IMG/VR virus record: IMGVR_UViG_3300038428_000030
Span: 1 to 43,341 of that record
Source of the DNA: a virus
DNA length: 43,341 nt
Reading direction: 5' to 3' (one strand)
Shown: positions 30,592 to 38,717 of the stretch, one piece after another
Layout: each line of letters opens with the position of its first letter
How positions within the stretch are numbered: position 1 is the first letter of the stretch
Translations under genes and position numbers: made by a program
Notes under the pieces: model-generated
The model's database searches: none
The model's input: the letters and a program-made list of their open reading frames with translations, nothing else
What the model was told of the DNA's origin: nothing

Positions 30592-30953
30592 ACCAGGTTA
30601 AGTTAATTGGACGGTTAGGCGCGGATCCAGATGTTAAGTATTTACCTGATGGCAAGATGGTTGTAAATGTAAACCTTGCAACTTCAAATGATTATAAGAA
30701 AAATGAGGAATGGGTTAAGCGTCCGGCTTCTTGGCATCGGCTTGTAGCTTTCGGGGATATCGCTGAGGAATTGGCGAAGTATGCGAAAGGTAATAAACTT
30801 GAAATAGAGGGCAAGATCACATATCGTCAATGGGAAAATAAAGACGGTAATAAAATGACCTTAACAGAGATACAGGTTTGGAAGATCGAGGGTACACCGT
30901 CAGATGTAAAACCGAGTGCATCAGAACCCGTTGACGATGACATTCCGTTTTGA
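30588..30953 (+). CDS. ssb: Single-stranded DNA-binding protein
   Basis: A 121-residue OB-fold protein of bacterial SSB type: NQVKLIGRLGADPDVKYLPDG (2-22), VNLATSNDY (28-36), WHRLVAFGDIAEELAKYAKG, and GKITYRQWENKDGNK. It ends in an acidic tip, DDDIPF, used to recruit partner proteins. It should coat single strands for the primase-helicase and Sak4-like ATPase. It starts in an ATGA overlap. Confidence 0.9.
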   Translation: MNQVKLIGRLGADPDVKYLPDGKMVVNVNLATSNDYKKNEEWVKRPASWHRLVAFGDIAEELAKYAKGNKLEIEGKITYRQWENKDGNKMTLTEIQVWKIEGTPSDVKPSASEPVDDDIPF

Positions 30954-30962
30954 GGAATACAA

Positions 30963-31031
30963 ATGACCTTCCGGACCGTTCTGGGCATTACCGGGCACGC
31001 TATTAACCGTAATCGGCTCAACCATGATTAA
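30963..31031 (+). CDS. Candidate 22-residue microprotein
   Basis: A 22-codon frame (MTFRTVLGITGHAINRNR onwards) with GAGGAA upstream, ending in an overlap with the next small frame. It may be translated only to couple the following frame. Low certainty. Confidence 0.3.
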   Translation: MTFRTVLGITGHAINRNRLNHD

Positions 31032-31104
31032 CGTTGGGCTTGGCCTGTTAATCTTAGGCGCATGGTGCATTGTTTATTCTGCTTTTCTGCCGGAGGATAA
31101 TTGA
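31024..31104 (+). CDS. Candidate 26-residue membrane peptide
   Basis: A 26-codon frame (MINVGLGLLILGAWCIVYSA onwards) that forms one transmembrane helix. It overlaps the frame before it and shares TTGA with the next gene. No independent ribosome site is visible, so translation would depend on coupling. Confidence 0.4.
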   Translation: MINVGLGLLILGAWCIVYSAFLPEDN

Positions 31105-31304
31105 CCAGACTCCACGATCCGCATATCTGCATGAGAGCAGAGTCTGTTGAGGAATATTTGGCAAGGGGAGGCAAAATAACACACGTTGGCTCGTACGCCA
31201 ACATTCCTGATAAACTTACCCGACCCTGTAATAAAGCAAGGGATTTTGCCAGTTATGATTATAGTGATGCAGATTATCCTGCGAGTTTGAAGCATGGAAA
31301 ATAA
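31101..31304 (+). CDS. Small YLARGGKI-motif protein, TTG start
   Basis: A 67-residue protein. The TTG at 31101 has GGAGG five bases upstream; an ATG 30 bases later is the alternative. The motif SVEEYLARGGKITHVGSY is shared with the N-terminus of the next gene (AVSEYLAKGGKIRKMPT), so the two are probably related by duplication. The function is unknown. Confidence 0.6.
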   Translation: MTRLHDPHICMRAESVEEYLARGGKITHVGSYANIPDKLTRPCNKARDFASYDYSDADYPASLKHGK

Positions 31305-31716
31305 GGCAGTATCGGAATATTTAGCCAAAGGCGGCAAGATTCGCAAGATGCCTACTATTCACAAATCATCAGATCGCGCCAAGGTAAGAAAAAGATATGT
31401 GCTTGACCCGTGTCCGATATGCAAGGATTATCAGACTTGCAAAGACCCCTGCCCCAAAGTAGAGAGGTTTCTTAACCACGACGACGGCCTTGAATCATGG
31501 AAAAAGGTAACAACGATTGCTCACATTAACGGCAAACATGCCAAAGAAATGCCCCAAGGGGTGTCAACTTGCGAAGCTATATTAATAAATTATTTTATAG
31601 ACCGCACGACACCACGGGAAATAGCAAATAACTATCACAAATCAAGGCAGTACATCCACCGCATCATAAAACACTATTCTAAAATAATCATCGAAAACAT
31701 CAAAAAATCGGTTTAA
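31294..31716 (+). CDS. Sigma-region-4-like regulator with zinc motif, candidate late activator
   Basis: A 140-residue protein. It has the YLAKGGKI motif at the N-terminus, a cysteine cluster (PCPICKDYQTCKDPCPK, near 39-55), and a C-terminal helix-turn-helix (FIDRTTPREIANNYHKSRQYIHRIIKHY) like sigma region 4 or ArpU-type late regulators. It lies just before the terminase genes, where late activators are often encoded, and no other candidate for switching on the late block is seen. The role is inferred. Confidence 0.6.
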   Translation: MENKAVSEYLAKGGKIRKMPTIHKSSDRAKVRKRYVLDPCPICKDYQTCKDPCPKVERFLNHDDGLESWKKVTTIAHINGKHAKEMPQGVSTCEAILINYFIDRTTPREIANNYHKSRQYIHRIIKHYSKIIIENIKKSV

Positions 31717-31757
31717 AATCTTCCTGTAAGTAAAAAGTACCTTAAGTTCTTTCCGTA

Positions 31758-31780
31758 GTGGGTTGCGAATGCAATCCCAC
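31758..31780 (+). promoter_or_regulatory. Hairpin upstream of the terminase genes
   Basis: GTGGGTTGC and GCAATCCCAC form a 9-bp stem with one bulge and a GAAT loop. It lies in the 112-base gap after the putative late regulator. No T-run follows, so a terminator is unlikely; a regulator-binding or packaging site is possible. Confidence 0.4.
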
Positions 31781-31828
31781 GAGCATAGAACCGGAAGGAC
31801 AACAAAACAACCACCAGGACGATCAAAC

Positions 31829-31984
31829 ATGGTTCAAAACCTACTGATCCCTGGCAAGCCGCAAGCAACGCGGCTAACAAACAACGGAGCACAAAACATG
31901 CTCTTCAAGATAGGTATCTCACTCTTTATAATCATGCTGATTCTCAGCTTAACCTTCTGCCTGATGGAGTACGCGAAACAATGA
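31829..31984 (+). CDS. Small membrane protein before the small terminase
   Basis: A 51-residue protein starting MVQNLLIPGKPQATRL with one transmembrane helix (FKIGISLFIIMLILSLTFCL, residues 26-45). A longer frame from 31763 lacks a good start. Its stop overlaps the terminase start as ATGA. It could be a holin-like or signalling protein, but there is no direct evidence. Confidence 0.5.
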   Translation: MVQNLLIPGKPQATRLTNNGAQNMLFKIGISLFIIMLILSLTFCLMEYAKQ

Positions 31985-32559
31985 CGGCGCAAGAGAAGAA
32001 GCCCGGTCTTAAACGCGGAAGACCCACAGACTACAAACCTGAACTCTGTGATGATATCCTTGAATTCTTCGGCGCTACAGAAGAATGTTACAGGGAAAGT
32101 GAAGTCACGGTAGGCGGCAAGAACTGGGAACGAACAGAGACAAAACTTCTACCCACAAAACTACCCACACTTGAGGGTTGGGCCTGTAAACACGGAATAC
32201 ATCCCGGAACCGTATGGGATTGGACACAGCGACATCCAGATTTTGCCGATGCCGTTACGCGAGTGAAGGCCTGGCAGAAACAGTTGTTGATTCAGGGCGG
32301 AATCATGGGTGTCTATGATAGTAAGTTTGCTCAGTTTGTGGCGATTAACGTCACAGACATGAGAAACACACTTACGGTAGATAACAACCTTCAGCTTACC
32401 CTACGACGCGATCCCAAAGAACTAGAGATGATGGCAGAGATGGCCCGCGAAATCGGCGCTAGAATAGCCTCTGGTCAGTTACCCCAGCCACCCCAAAGTG
32501 GAGGGAAAGACCAACAGGGCGAGACAATAGATGCCGAAATGGTAGGTAATAGTGGATAA
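31981..32559 (+). CDS. Terminase small subunit
   Basis: A 192-residue protein. The N-terminal part (LKRGRPTDYKPELCDDILEFF) and the helix-turn-helix (LPTLEGWACKHGIHPGTVWDWTQRHPDFADAVTR, about 60-93) are typical of gp3-type small terminases. The C-terminal acidic and proline-rich tail is variable. It recognises the packaging site and forms a complex with the large subunit encoded 396 bases downstream. Confidence 0.8.
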   Translation: MTAQEKKPGLKRGRPTDYKPELCDDILEFFGATEECYRESEVTVGGKNWERTETKLLPTKLPTLEGWACKHGIHPGTVWDWTQRHPDFADAVTRVKAWQKQLLIQGGIMGVYDSKFAQFVAINVTDMRNTLTVDNNLQLTLRRDPKELEMMAEMAREIGARIASGQLPQPPQSGGKDQQGETIDAEMVGNSG

Positions 32560-32955
32560 TAAGTATCCAGACGATACACCTTATTTATCATCCACAATAA
32601 TATCAATAGCTTATGGGCAAGCCAAACTGTGTATAAGAAGTATTATGTAAACTCTAAAAAGCTGGTGGAGTTGAAGGATTGAAACGAGGATCAAAGTGGA
32701 GAATGGGCGACGATGGAGCTTCCCTGAAAATCGGTTCCAAAGCATGCTTTTTGGACGACCCCCCACCCCCCTTTTTGAGAGGGTGGCTCGGAATTTCACG
32801 GACTCCGTTTTCATGTATAACCCCTATGGCCTTTAGTTTTTAGGAACGCATTATAAATCCAGACCGTGATTACTCACAAGACCCCGGCATAGAGTTGTGT
32901 TTCTACGTGTGGCTGTTCATTGTGCTTTTGCTTTGCTGGTTTTACATAGGGGCTT
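32560..32955 (+). other. 396-base gap between terminase subunits, no convincing gene
   Basis: No well-supported gene. It contains a CCACCC...GGGTGG hairpin near 32766-32789, an ACGGA/TCCGT inverted repeat just downstream, and a 54-codon TTG-started frame (32679-32843) with proline runs but no ribosome site. A membrane-like frame without standard start codon runs into the terminase (AGGA then ATT near 32850). This unusually large gap in a compact genome is a plausible packaging (pac/cos) or late-promoter region. Confidence 0.5.
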
Positions 32956-34599
32956 ATGGCTTTTGATCCTTCCAGAACTGGCATGAGGGAACTCGCACAG
33001 ATTGACCCGTGGTGCTGGGCGTATTGGAACAAGTTAAGGCTTTCCGCTGGTGAATTCAGGGTTGAGGGACACGAATATCAGGTTGGTCTGATGCAGAGCC
33101 GGGCGAGGAAGCGTGTGTATAAGAAGGCCGCACAGATGACGTTTTCCGAGTCTGAGATTTTGCGGACGTTACATGGAATGATTCACGGGTTTTTGCCGAA
33201 GGGTTGCCTGTATTTATTTCCTACGGATGATGATGTAGGCGAGTTTTCAAAGGCGCGGTTTACGCCGCTGATCGAGTACAACCCGGATTCCATAGGGAGG
33301 TATGTCACTTCAACGGATGCGACGAACATTAAGCGAATAGGACGGGCATTTCTGTATCTGCATGGTGCGAGGTTGACGCAGAAGATACAGGGCGAGAAGA
33401 AGGATTCTTCCAAATTACGTACACGGTCTGTGGACAAGGTTGTCTTTGACGAGAGGGATCTAATGGAGGATGGCGCTATTGCGATGGCACTTGAACGGTT
33501 TTCGCATTCAGAGGTTCAGGAGCAGGTTGAAATATCCACTCCCACCACTCCGGGCTGGGGCGTTGATGAATCATATGAGAATTCAGATCAGCGTGTATGG
33601 ATGCTGAAATGTGAAGCGTGCGGGGCGGATACTTGCCTTGAAATTGAGTTTCCCGACTGTTTAAAAACATTAGCAGACGGCACGGTTTACCGGGCGTGCA
33701 TTAAATGCGGCAAGGAAATATTTTCAAAAAGCGGGCGATGGATCGCACAGTATCCGGGGCGCGAGGTTGAAGGCTACTGGATATCACAACTCAACAGCAA
33801 GTACGTTTCCCCGAAGACAATTTTAGACATGTTCCGCAATCCTCCAAACGGGGATTTGCAGGAATTTTACAACTCAAAGATGGGGATGGCCTATGTTGCG
33901 GCAGAGAACAAACTGACCATGAACGATGTCTATTCGTGCTGTAATAAAGAGGCCATGCTTATTAACCACCAGGGGCCTTGTGGGATGGGTGTTGATGTCG
34001 GGTCTATGCTTAATGTTTTGGTCGGTTTCAAACCGAAAGAAAAGCAGTTACAGGTTTGTTATATGGCGCGGGTGTCCTCGTTCAATGACGTGCATGATAT
34101 TGGCAAGAGATTTAACGTGAAGTCATGCGTGATTGATGCCGAGCCGGAACTGAGGAAGGCGCGGGAGTTTGCCGAGTCTCAATCCTATCCATGTTGGGTG
34201 TGTGATTACGATGATAATTTAACGGGCATCCAGTGGCACGAAGACAAGCGATTAGTCAAGGTCAATAGGACATGGGTATGTGACGCGACACATAATCTCG
34301 TATCAGAACCCGGTCTTTTGATTCTGCCCCGGAAAAGCGAGGAAATGACCGTATTCGCCAAACAGGTGAGCGCGGCAGTAAAGAAGTTGGTGGAAACGCC
34401 CGACGGTTCACGACGCTATGTTTATCTGAAGGCGGTTGACCATTATCGGCATACTTTAAATTATTTATGGCTGGCAGCAAAACAGATTGGACTTGCGGAA
34501 CCCGATTCCCCGGAGAAAAGGATCATGAAGATGATAAGGGACAGGGAAATGGGTAGAGCAAACTACGAACCCCTCAGTCATGGATTGGCGGTGAATTGA
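32956..34599 (+). CDS. Terminase large subunit, GpA-type
   Basis: A 547-residue protein. The ATPase has a degenerate Walker A (VYKKAAQMTFSESE, about 54-66), resembling the KxAQxGxTE motif of lambda GpA-type terminases, and Walker B KVVFDERDLME (161-171; Asp165, Glu166). A zinc-binding insert (CEACGADTC and CIKCGKE) follows, as in the GpA family. The nuclease part has GMGVDVGSML and CVIDAEPELRKA as acidic motifs. It cuts and pumps DNA through the portal. The next gene starts in a TGATG overlap. Confidence 0.85.
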   Translation: MAFDPSRTGMRELAQIDPWCWAYWNKLRLSAGEFRVEGHEYQVGLMQSRARKRVYKKAAQMTFSESEILRTLHGMIHGFLPKGCLYLFPTDDDVGEFSKARFTPLIEYNPDSIGRYVTSTDATNIKRIGRAFLYLHGARLTQKIQGEKKDSSKLRTRSVDKVVFDERDLMEDGAIAMALERFSHSEVQEQVEISTPTTPGWGVDESYENSDQRVWMLKCEACGADTCLEIEFPDCLKTLADGTVYRACIKCGKEIFSKSGRWIAQYPGREVEGYWISQLNSKYVSPKTILDMFRNPPNGDLQEFYNSKMGMAYVAAENKLTMNDVYSCCNKEAMLINHQGPCGMGVDVGSMLNVLVGFKPKEKQLQVCYMARVSSFNDVHDIGKRFNVKSCVIDAEPELRKAREFAESQSYPCWVCDYDDNLTGIQWHEDKRLVKVNRTWVCDATHNLVSEPGLLILPRKSEEMTVFAKQVSAAVKKLVETPDGSRRYVYLKAVDHYRHTLNYLWLAAKQIGLAEPDSPEKRIMKMIRDREMGRANYEPLSHGLAVN

Positions 34600-34856
34600 T
34601 GGCAGATTGGGGAATAGGTGAATATGCAGCAGTAACCGCAGCGGCAGCTACCGTAACTGGCACTACTTATACTCTTATGAGCGCCCCCAAAATGCCCACC
34701 CTTCCGGCGCAGCCTTCATCGGCGGATACGGAAGCGGCGGCCTACGCTCAGGCCATAGAATCGAGGAAAAGGCAGGGAGCGGCATCGACGATACTCACAA
34801 GTCCGTTGGGCGTGGGCGGAACCCCGCAGACGCAACGGGCTACATTAGGGACATAA
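34599..34856 (+). CDS. Small protein between terminase and portal
   Basis: An 85-residue protein starting MADWGIGEYAAV, with an alanine-rich possible membrane helix at 8-30 and an ESRKRQGAASTILTSPLGVG motif near residues 60-80. Proteins with this motif are regularly found between the large terminase and portal in podoviruses of this type. The role is unknown, perhaps in head assembly. Confidence 0.7.
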   Translation: MADWGIGEYAAVTAAAATVTGTTYTLMSAPKMPTLPAQPSSADTEAAAYAQAIESRKRQGAASTILTSPLGVGGTPQTQRATLGT

Positions 34857-34859
34857 GAT

Positions 34860-36617
34860 ATGGCCGAAAAAGAAAGAACCGACGACCAAAAAGCGCAAGA
34901 CTGTCAGAAATATCAAAAATATTTAGCCTCTGTTCGGCTGCCGTTCGAGCCGATGATTGACAATATTATTACGTATGTAAATCATTCACGCCGGAAGATA
35001 GTCGATAAGGAATCTAAGAAGGGGCAGAAGACGGGCATTGAGGTCTATGACGGTTCTTCAATGCTGGCAAAAAACCTTCTTGTTGACGGCATGGTGGGTT
35101 ATCTCTGCGGAAGAAATATTGATTGGTTTGGCTATGAACTTCCGGGCAAGTTTAACTTTCCGCGCACTTCGGGCATGCGTCACTGGTCGGGCAAGCGCAT
35201 GGATGAAATGCCGCAGGTGCGAGTATTCCTACAGGACTGCATGGATGTTTCATACGCCGCTTTCAACAGGTCTAATTTTTACGATGTCATTCCCGAATTC
35301 ATAGGCGACGGCGCAACGTGCGGGACAGCCAATTTACTTGCAGAAGAAGAAGTAGCGTCTGGCCGCATTACCTTTACCGTTCCCCATTTCAGAGAAAACT
35401 TTATTGCAGAAAACCAGTGGGGCAGGGTCGATACCAATTACCGCCTTTATAAACTTACGCTCCGGCAACTCAAGGACAAGTTCGGCATGGAGACGATGAA
35501 GAAGGTTGACCCCGGATTTTCTAAAGCATACGACGACAACATGCACGCGGAAAAAGAAATCCTGCATGCAATCTATCCCCGCAGCGATTATGACCACGGC
35601 AAGATAAATGGGAAGAACAAACCCATAGCATCCATGTGGGTTTATCTGTCTCCGTTAAAACTCATTGAAGAAACGGGTTATAACTGGCTGCCTACCATAA
35701 CGTGGAGATGGAGAAAAAACAATGACGAATGGTACGGGAGGTCTCCGGCATGGGACGCTTACATAGACATAATGCTGTCAAACCAGCAGGGCAGGACAAA
35801 CCTTATAGCAAGTCACAAGATGGCCGAGCCCCCGATGGTAGCCTTTGCAGACATGCGCGGGAATGTGAACGTGGGGCCGCGAGGATGGACGTTCATGGAC
35901 AAGACCACGAACCCGAATTTAGGCGAGGTCATGCCCCGTCAGTTGATGACCATAGCAAGCCTTCCGTTTTCCGTAGAGGCTCAGGGTAAGACGGAGAAAA
36001 CCATTAGGGAGCATTTTCACGTCGATTTCTTTTTGATGCTCTATCAGGCGGCTATGAACAAGACAGAGCTTACCGCAACCCAGGTTATTGAGATGATGGG
36101 AGAGAAGGCGGCTGTCCTAGGAACTCGCGTCGGCATGCTTCAATCAGAAGCCTTTGATCCTATACACGACAGGGTATTTGAAATTGAAATGAACGCGGGA
36201 CGCATGCCACAGCCTCCACAAATCCTCATGGACATCGGCGGAGTTATCGGAGTGCAGTATCTTGGCCCGCTTGCACAGGCGCAGACAAGGCTTACAAAAT
36301 CCCGTTCAATACAGGCAGGCTTGACATTAATCAGCCAGGTAGCAGACCGCAAGCCGGAAGCGCTTGACCTTATTGATTGGGATGGTTCGATAAAAGAAAT
36401 ACTCGATTCAACAGGATTCCCCGCAAAGCTGATCCGTAATGACGACATGGTTAATAAGATACGTCAAATGAGATTACAGGCCCAGGAGAAACAGAGACAG
36501 ATTGAGAACCTGCCAAAGATTGCAAAGGCAGCGGCGGCAGCAGGGAAGGCCACACAGGAAGGCAGCCCACTTGCGGCACTAATGGGCGGCGGAACAGGCG
36601 AGGAAATGAATGCCTGA
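34860..36617 (+). CDS. Portal protein (podovirus head-to-tail connector family)
   Basis: A 585-residue protein of the size and pattern of the podovirus head-tail connecting family. It has SSMLAKNLLVDGMVGYLCG (62-80), FIGDGATCGTANLLAEEE near 150, and PHFRENFIAENQWGRVDTNYRLY. TATQVIEMMGEKAAVLG lies near 405, and the C-terminal helical tail ends in an Ala/Gly-rich segment. A dodecameric portal forms the packaging vertex and joins the tail. The last codons overlap the Bbp19-like gene. Confidence 0.85.
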   Translation: MAEKERTDDQKAQDCQKYQKYLASVRLPFEPMIDNIITYVNHSRRKIVDKESKKGQKTGIEVYDGSSMLAKNLLVDGMVGYLCGRNIDWFGYELPGKFNFPRTSGMRHWSGKRMDEMPQVRVFLQDCMDVSYAAFNRSNFYDVIPEFIGDGATCGTANLLAEEEVASGRITFTVPHFRENFIAENQWGRVDTNYRLYKLTLRQLKDKFGMETMKKVDPGFSKAYDDNMHAEKEILHAIYPRSDYDHGKINGKNKPIASMWVYLSPLKLIEETGYNWLPTITWRWRKNNDEWYGRSPAWDAYIDIMLSNQQGRTNLIASHKMAEPPMVAFADMRGNVNVGPRGWTFMDKTTNPNLGEVMPRQLMTIASLPFSVEAQGKTEKTIREHFHVDFFLMLYQAAMNKTELTATQVIEMMGEKAAVLGTRVGMLQSEAFDPIHDRVFEIEMNAGRMPQPPQILMDIGGVIGVQYLGPLAQAQTRLTKSRSIQAGLTLISQVADRKPEALDLIDWDGSIKEILDSTGFPAKLIRNDDMVNKIRQMRLQAQEKQRQIENLPKIAKAAAAAGKATQEGSPLAALMGGGTGEEMNA

Positions 36618-36897
36618 AGATTTTGATTTAGTACAACAGGAAACAGAAGCGGAGAAATATGAGCGGGAGATCAAAGACAAGTATCGCGCCTTATTTGGTT
36701 CTGGCATTGGCGTTGAGGTGCTTGCGGATATTCTTGCCCTTTGTCATTTCGGTTCTACACTTGATCCAGACAATAAGGTTCAGGTTGCGGAATATAATGT
36801 CGGCGTGTCGCTTCTCGCAAGGTGCGGGATTCTTGCGCCGGATAACTTTGAAAGCGTGATTCACGCTTGGTTGGGTTTACGCAGAAAACGTAAATGA
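36610..36897 (+). CDS. Bbp19-like head protein
   Basis: A 95-residue acidic helical protein with YRALFGSGIGVEVLADILALCHFGSTL (25-51) and the C-terminal IHAWLGLRRKRK, matching the Bbp19 family of Bordetella phage BPP-1 and relatives. It is found between portal and scaffold or capsid genes in epsilon15-like phages. It overlaps the portal end by eight bases. Confidence 0.7.
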   Translation: MPEDFDLVQQETEAEKYEREIKDKYRALFGSGIGVEVLADILALCHFGSTLDPDNKVQVAEYNVGVSLLARCGILAPDNFESVIHAWLGLRRKRK

Positions 36898-36913
36898 CCA
36901 AAAGGAGGATGTG

Positions 36914-37588
36914 ATGGGAGCAATTAATTTTTGGAGGAAAAAGACAGATTTAGTTTGGTCAGGATCAGCGGGCCAGTTAATCAAGGGTGTGTTCAATGCC
37001 ACGACTGCCGGATATGGTTTAAAGCTAACCACGGCCCGCACATGGATTGAGAGGGGCAATGCAGACGATGGCGGAGCGGTTATAAGCGGCTCAGGTGCGG
37101 CTTATCTGTTCGGCTCGCGAAGATTACTTTTAACTGCCGCACAGACAGGCAACAACTCATGGTATGGCGGCTGTGACCGGGTATCTGTCAATTCGGATTG
37201 TAGTGCGGTTACGGGTCATGTAGCAGGACATTGGGGGTATCTTGAAATGAAGGCATCCTCAAAAGTGAATGTTGCCGGGGCCGTTAGGGGTCAAATTGAT
37301 TGTCCAAGTACGGCGGTAGTCGGCACTTTGGCAGGTGCTTTTATGGCTGCATCAAACGACCTGTCAGGAACGCACACCGGGCCGATTTGCGCTATGGCTG
37401 TGACTACGCCCGTGGCCGGTTCATGGGATGGACTTGTTGGTATTCAGTCAACGGAATGTGTTGTTACCTCATTTACAGGAAATACAACATTTGCGGCAAA
37501 CAGCAAGGGGAGTTTCACGCAGGTAGGCCAGATTAAAATATATGTGGGCGGTAGCCTCTATTATATCCCCTACGGGACAGTAGCATAG
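36914..37588 (+). CDS. Beta-rich virion protein with fibre-like C-terminal motif
   Basis: A 224-residue protein. The ATG at 36914 lies five bases after AAGGAGG; a GTG three bases earlier is too close. It is Gly/Ala/Thr-rich and beta-rich, with HWGYLEMKASSKVNVAG in the middle. It ends in GQIKIYVGGSLYYIPYGTVA, close to the end of the tail fibre encoded at 8787 (KVYYGGNTYYIPLYGTI). Position next to the scaffold suggests a head decoration or vertex protein. No firm family. Confidence 0.6.
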   Translation: MGAINFWRKKTDLVWSGSAGQLIKGVFNATTAGYGLKLTTARTWIERGNADDGGAVISGSGAAYLFGSRRLLLTAAQTGNNSWYGGCDRVSVNSDCSAVTGHVAGHWGYLEMKASSKVNVAGAVRGQIDCPSTAVVGTLAGAFMAASNDLSGTHTGPICAMAVTTPVAGSWDGLVGIQSTECVVTSFTGNTTFAANSKGSFTQVGQIKIYVGGSLYYIPYGTVA

Positions 37589-37604
37589 AAAGGAAGGTTT
37601 TTGA

Positions 37605-37766
37605 ATGGTTCTCGACAGCGAAGACCAGCGCGGATTGATTCTTAATGCTCTTATGTCTCAACCGATTCAGGGAGACTATCAGGGCATTGTAGAAATGTTA
37701 CCAAAGTTCACAGCGGTAGTTGAAGCGGTGAAGACCGCTACAATAGAGGAGAAGAAAGATGGCTAA
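37605..37766 (+). CDS. Small hypothetical protein (53 aa)
   Basis: A 53-residue acidic helical protein (MVLDSEDQRGLILNALM at the start, ending IEEKKDG) with AGGAAGG upstream. It overlaps the next gene by eight bases. It fits the gap exactly and shows phage-like gene packing. The function is unknown. Confidence 0.6.
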   Translation: MVLDSEDQRGLILNALMSQPIQGDYQGIVEMLPKFTAVVEAVKTATIEEKKDG

Positions 37767-37944
37767 GGGAAGCGGCGGTAAATCCAAAGACCCCTCGATG
37801 TTGGAAGAAGATTATTTCATCCAGAAGAACATCAAGCAGAATAAAAAGTTTTTACCGCCAAAACCAAAGAAGAAACCCGCCATGAACTATAGCGGGAAAT
37901 TAGGGATAGTTTATAAAACTGTTCCAAACAGCAACGCGCATTAA
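37759..37944 (+). CDS. Small lysine-rich hypothetical protein
   Basis: A 61-residue basic protein (FLPPKPKKKPAMNYSGKLG in the centre) directly before the scaffold gene. AGGAGAAGAAAG precedes the ATG. It could be a minor head protein; no family is recognised. Confidence 0.55.
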   Translation: MAKGSGGKSKDPSMLEEDYFIQKNIKQNKKFLPPKPKKKPAMNYSGKLGIVYKTVPNSNAH

Positions 37945-37962
37945 AAGAAAGGAAGTGTTTTA

Positions 37963-38691
37963 ATGGCAGGCGAGATACTTGCACAGCTACCGGAAGACCT
38001 GAGATCGAATGAGGCTTTTACCGGAATGAATACGGCGGGAGACCTTGCAAAAGGCTATCTCGACGTGAAGGGGAAAGTTTCGGAGTTCGAGGGGAAGGTA
38101 AAGGACTATGAGGGGAAGGTAATACCTGACCTGAATAAGCGCCTTGAGAATTCAATCCCGAAGTTGTCAGAAAACGCCACGGACGCAGACAAAGCGGCTT
38201 ATTACAAAGCTATCGGAAGGCCGGACAAGGCAGAAGATTATGAGCTTCTTGGCCCGGACGGGAAACCGATGGACTCGAAAATTTCACAGTGGGCAAGAAA
38301 CCTGTTTTTTGAAAATGGCATCTCAAAAGAAGTTGGAAAGAAGATCGGGGATGCGTGGAATGCCTACTTGGGAAATGTTGTAAAGGCCGAGGTTGAGCTG
38401 CGTGAGAAGGAAAAAGGCGAAGCGGAAACGAAACTCAAGGCGGAATTAGGAGACAAATACGATGCAAGCGTCGAACTCGTCAAGAGGGTTTGGAAAAAAT
38501 TCTCTAATGATGAATTCGATAAGTTCGTAAATGAAACCAAAATTGGAAACCATCCAAGCCTTATCCGCTTCATGATTAACGTAGCAAAACTTACGGGAGA
38601 GGATAAGAGTCCTCCGGGGTCTCCAAGACCGGGAGCGGGAGAAAAGGGCGGAATCGTTTACGACAAGAGTCCTGAACCTCCTAGAAAATAA
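37963..38691 (+). CDS. Capsid scaffold / assembly protein
   Basis: A 242-residue, strongly charged helical protein placed immediately before the major capsid gene. It has a coiled-coil stretch (LDVKGKVSEFEGKVKDYEGKV, 35-55), the KAAYYKAIGRPDKAEDYELLGPDG motif common in phage scaffolds (about 80-105), and a basic helical C-terminus before a proline/glycine tail. Scaffolds guide capsid assembly and are then lost. The ribosome site is AAAGGAAG. Confidence 0.75.
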   Translation: MAGEILAQLPEDLRSNEAFTGMNTAGDLAKGYLDVKGKVSEFEGKVKDYEGKVIPDLNKRLENSIPKLSENATDADKAAYYKAIGRPDKAEDYELLGPDGKPMDSKISQWARNLFFENGISKEVGKKIGDAWNAYLGNVVKAEVELREKEKGEAETKLKAELGDKYDASVELVKRVWKKFSNDEFDKFVNETKIGNHPSLIRFMINVAKLTGEDKSPPGSPRPGAGEKGGIVYDKSPEPPRK

Positions 38692-38710
38692 TCCTCTCTG
38701 TTTGAGGAGG
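38692..38710 (+). promoter_or_regulatory. Hairpin covering the capsid ribosome site
   Basis: TCCTC (38692-38696) can pair with GAGGA (38704-38708) across a 7-base loop, directly after the scaffold stop. The 3' arm forms part of the GAGGAGG ribosome site of the capsid gene. Ribosomes ending the scaffold gene would open it, linking capsid to scaffold translation. The stem is short. Confidence 0.45.
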
Positions 38711-38717
38711 ATAAAAA

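Noticed and set aside
32679-32843. 54-codon TTG frame between terminase subunits
   Set aside because: No ribosome site, proline run from a C-rich tract, no family resemblance.
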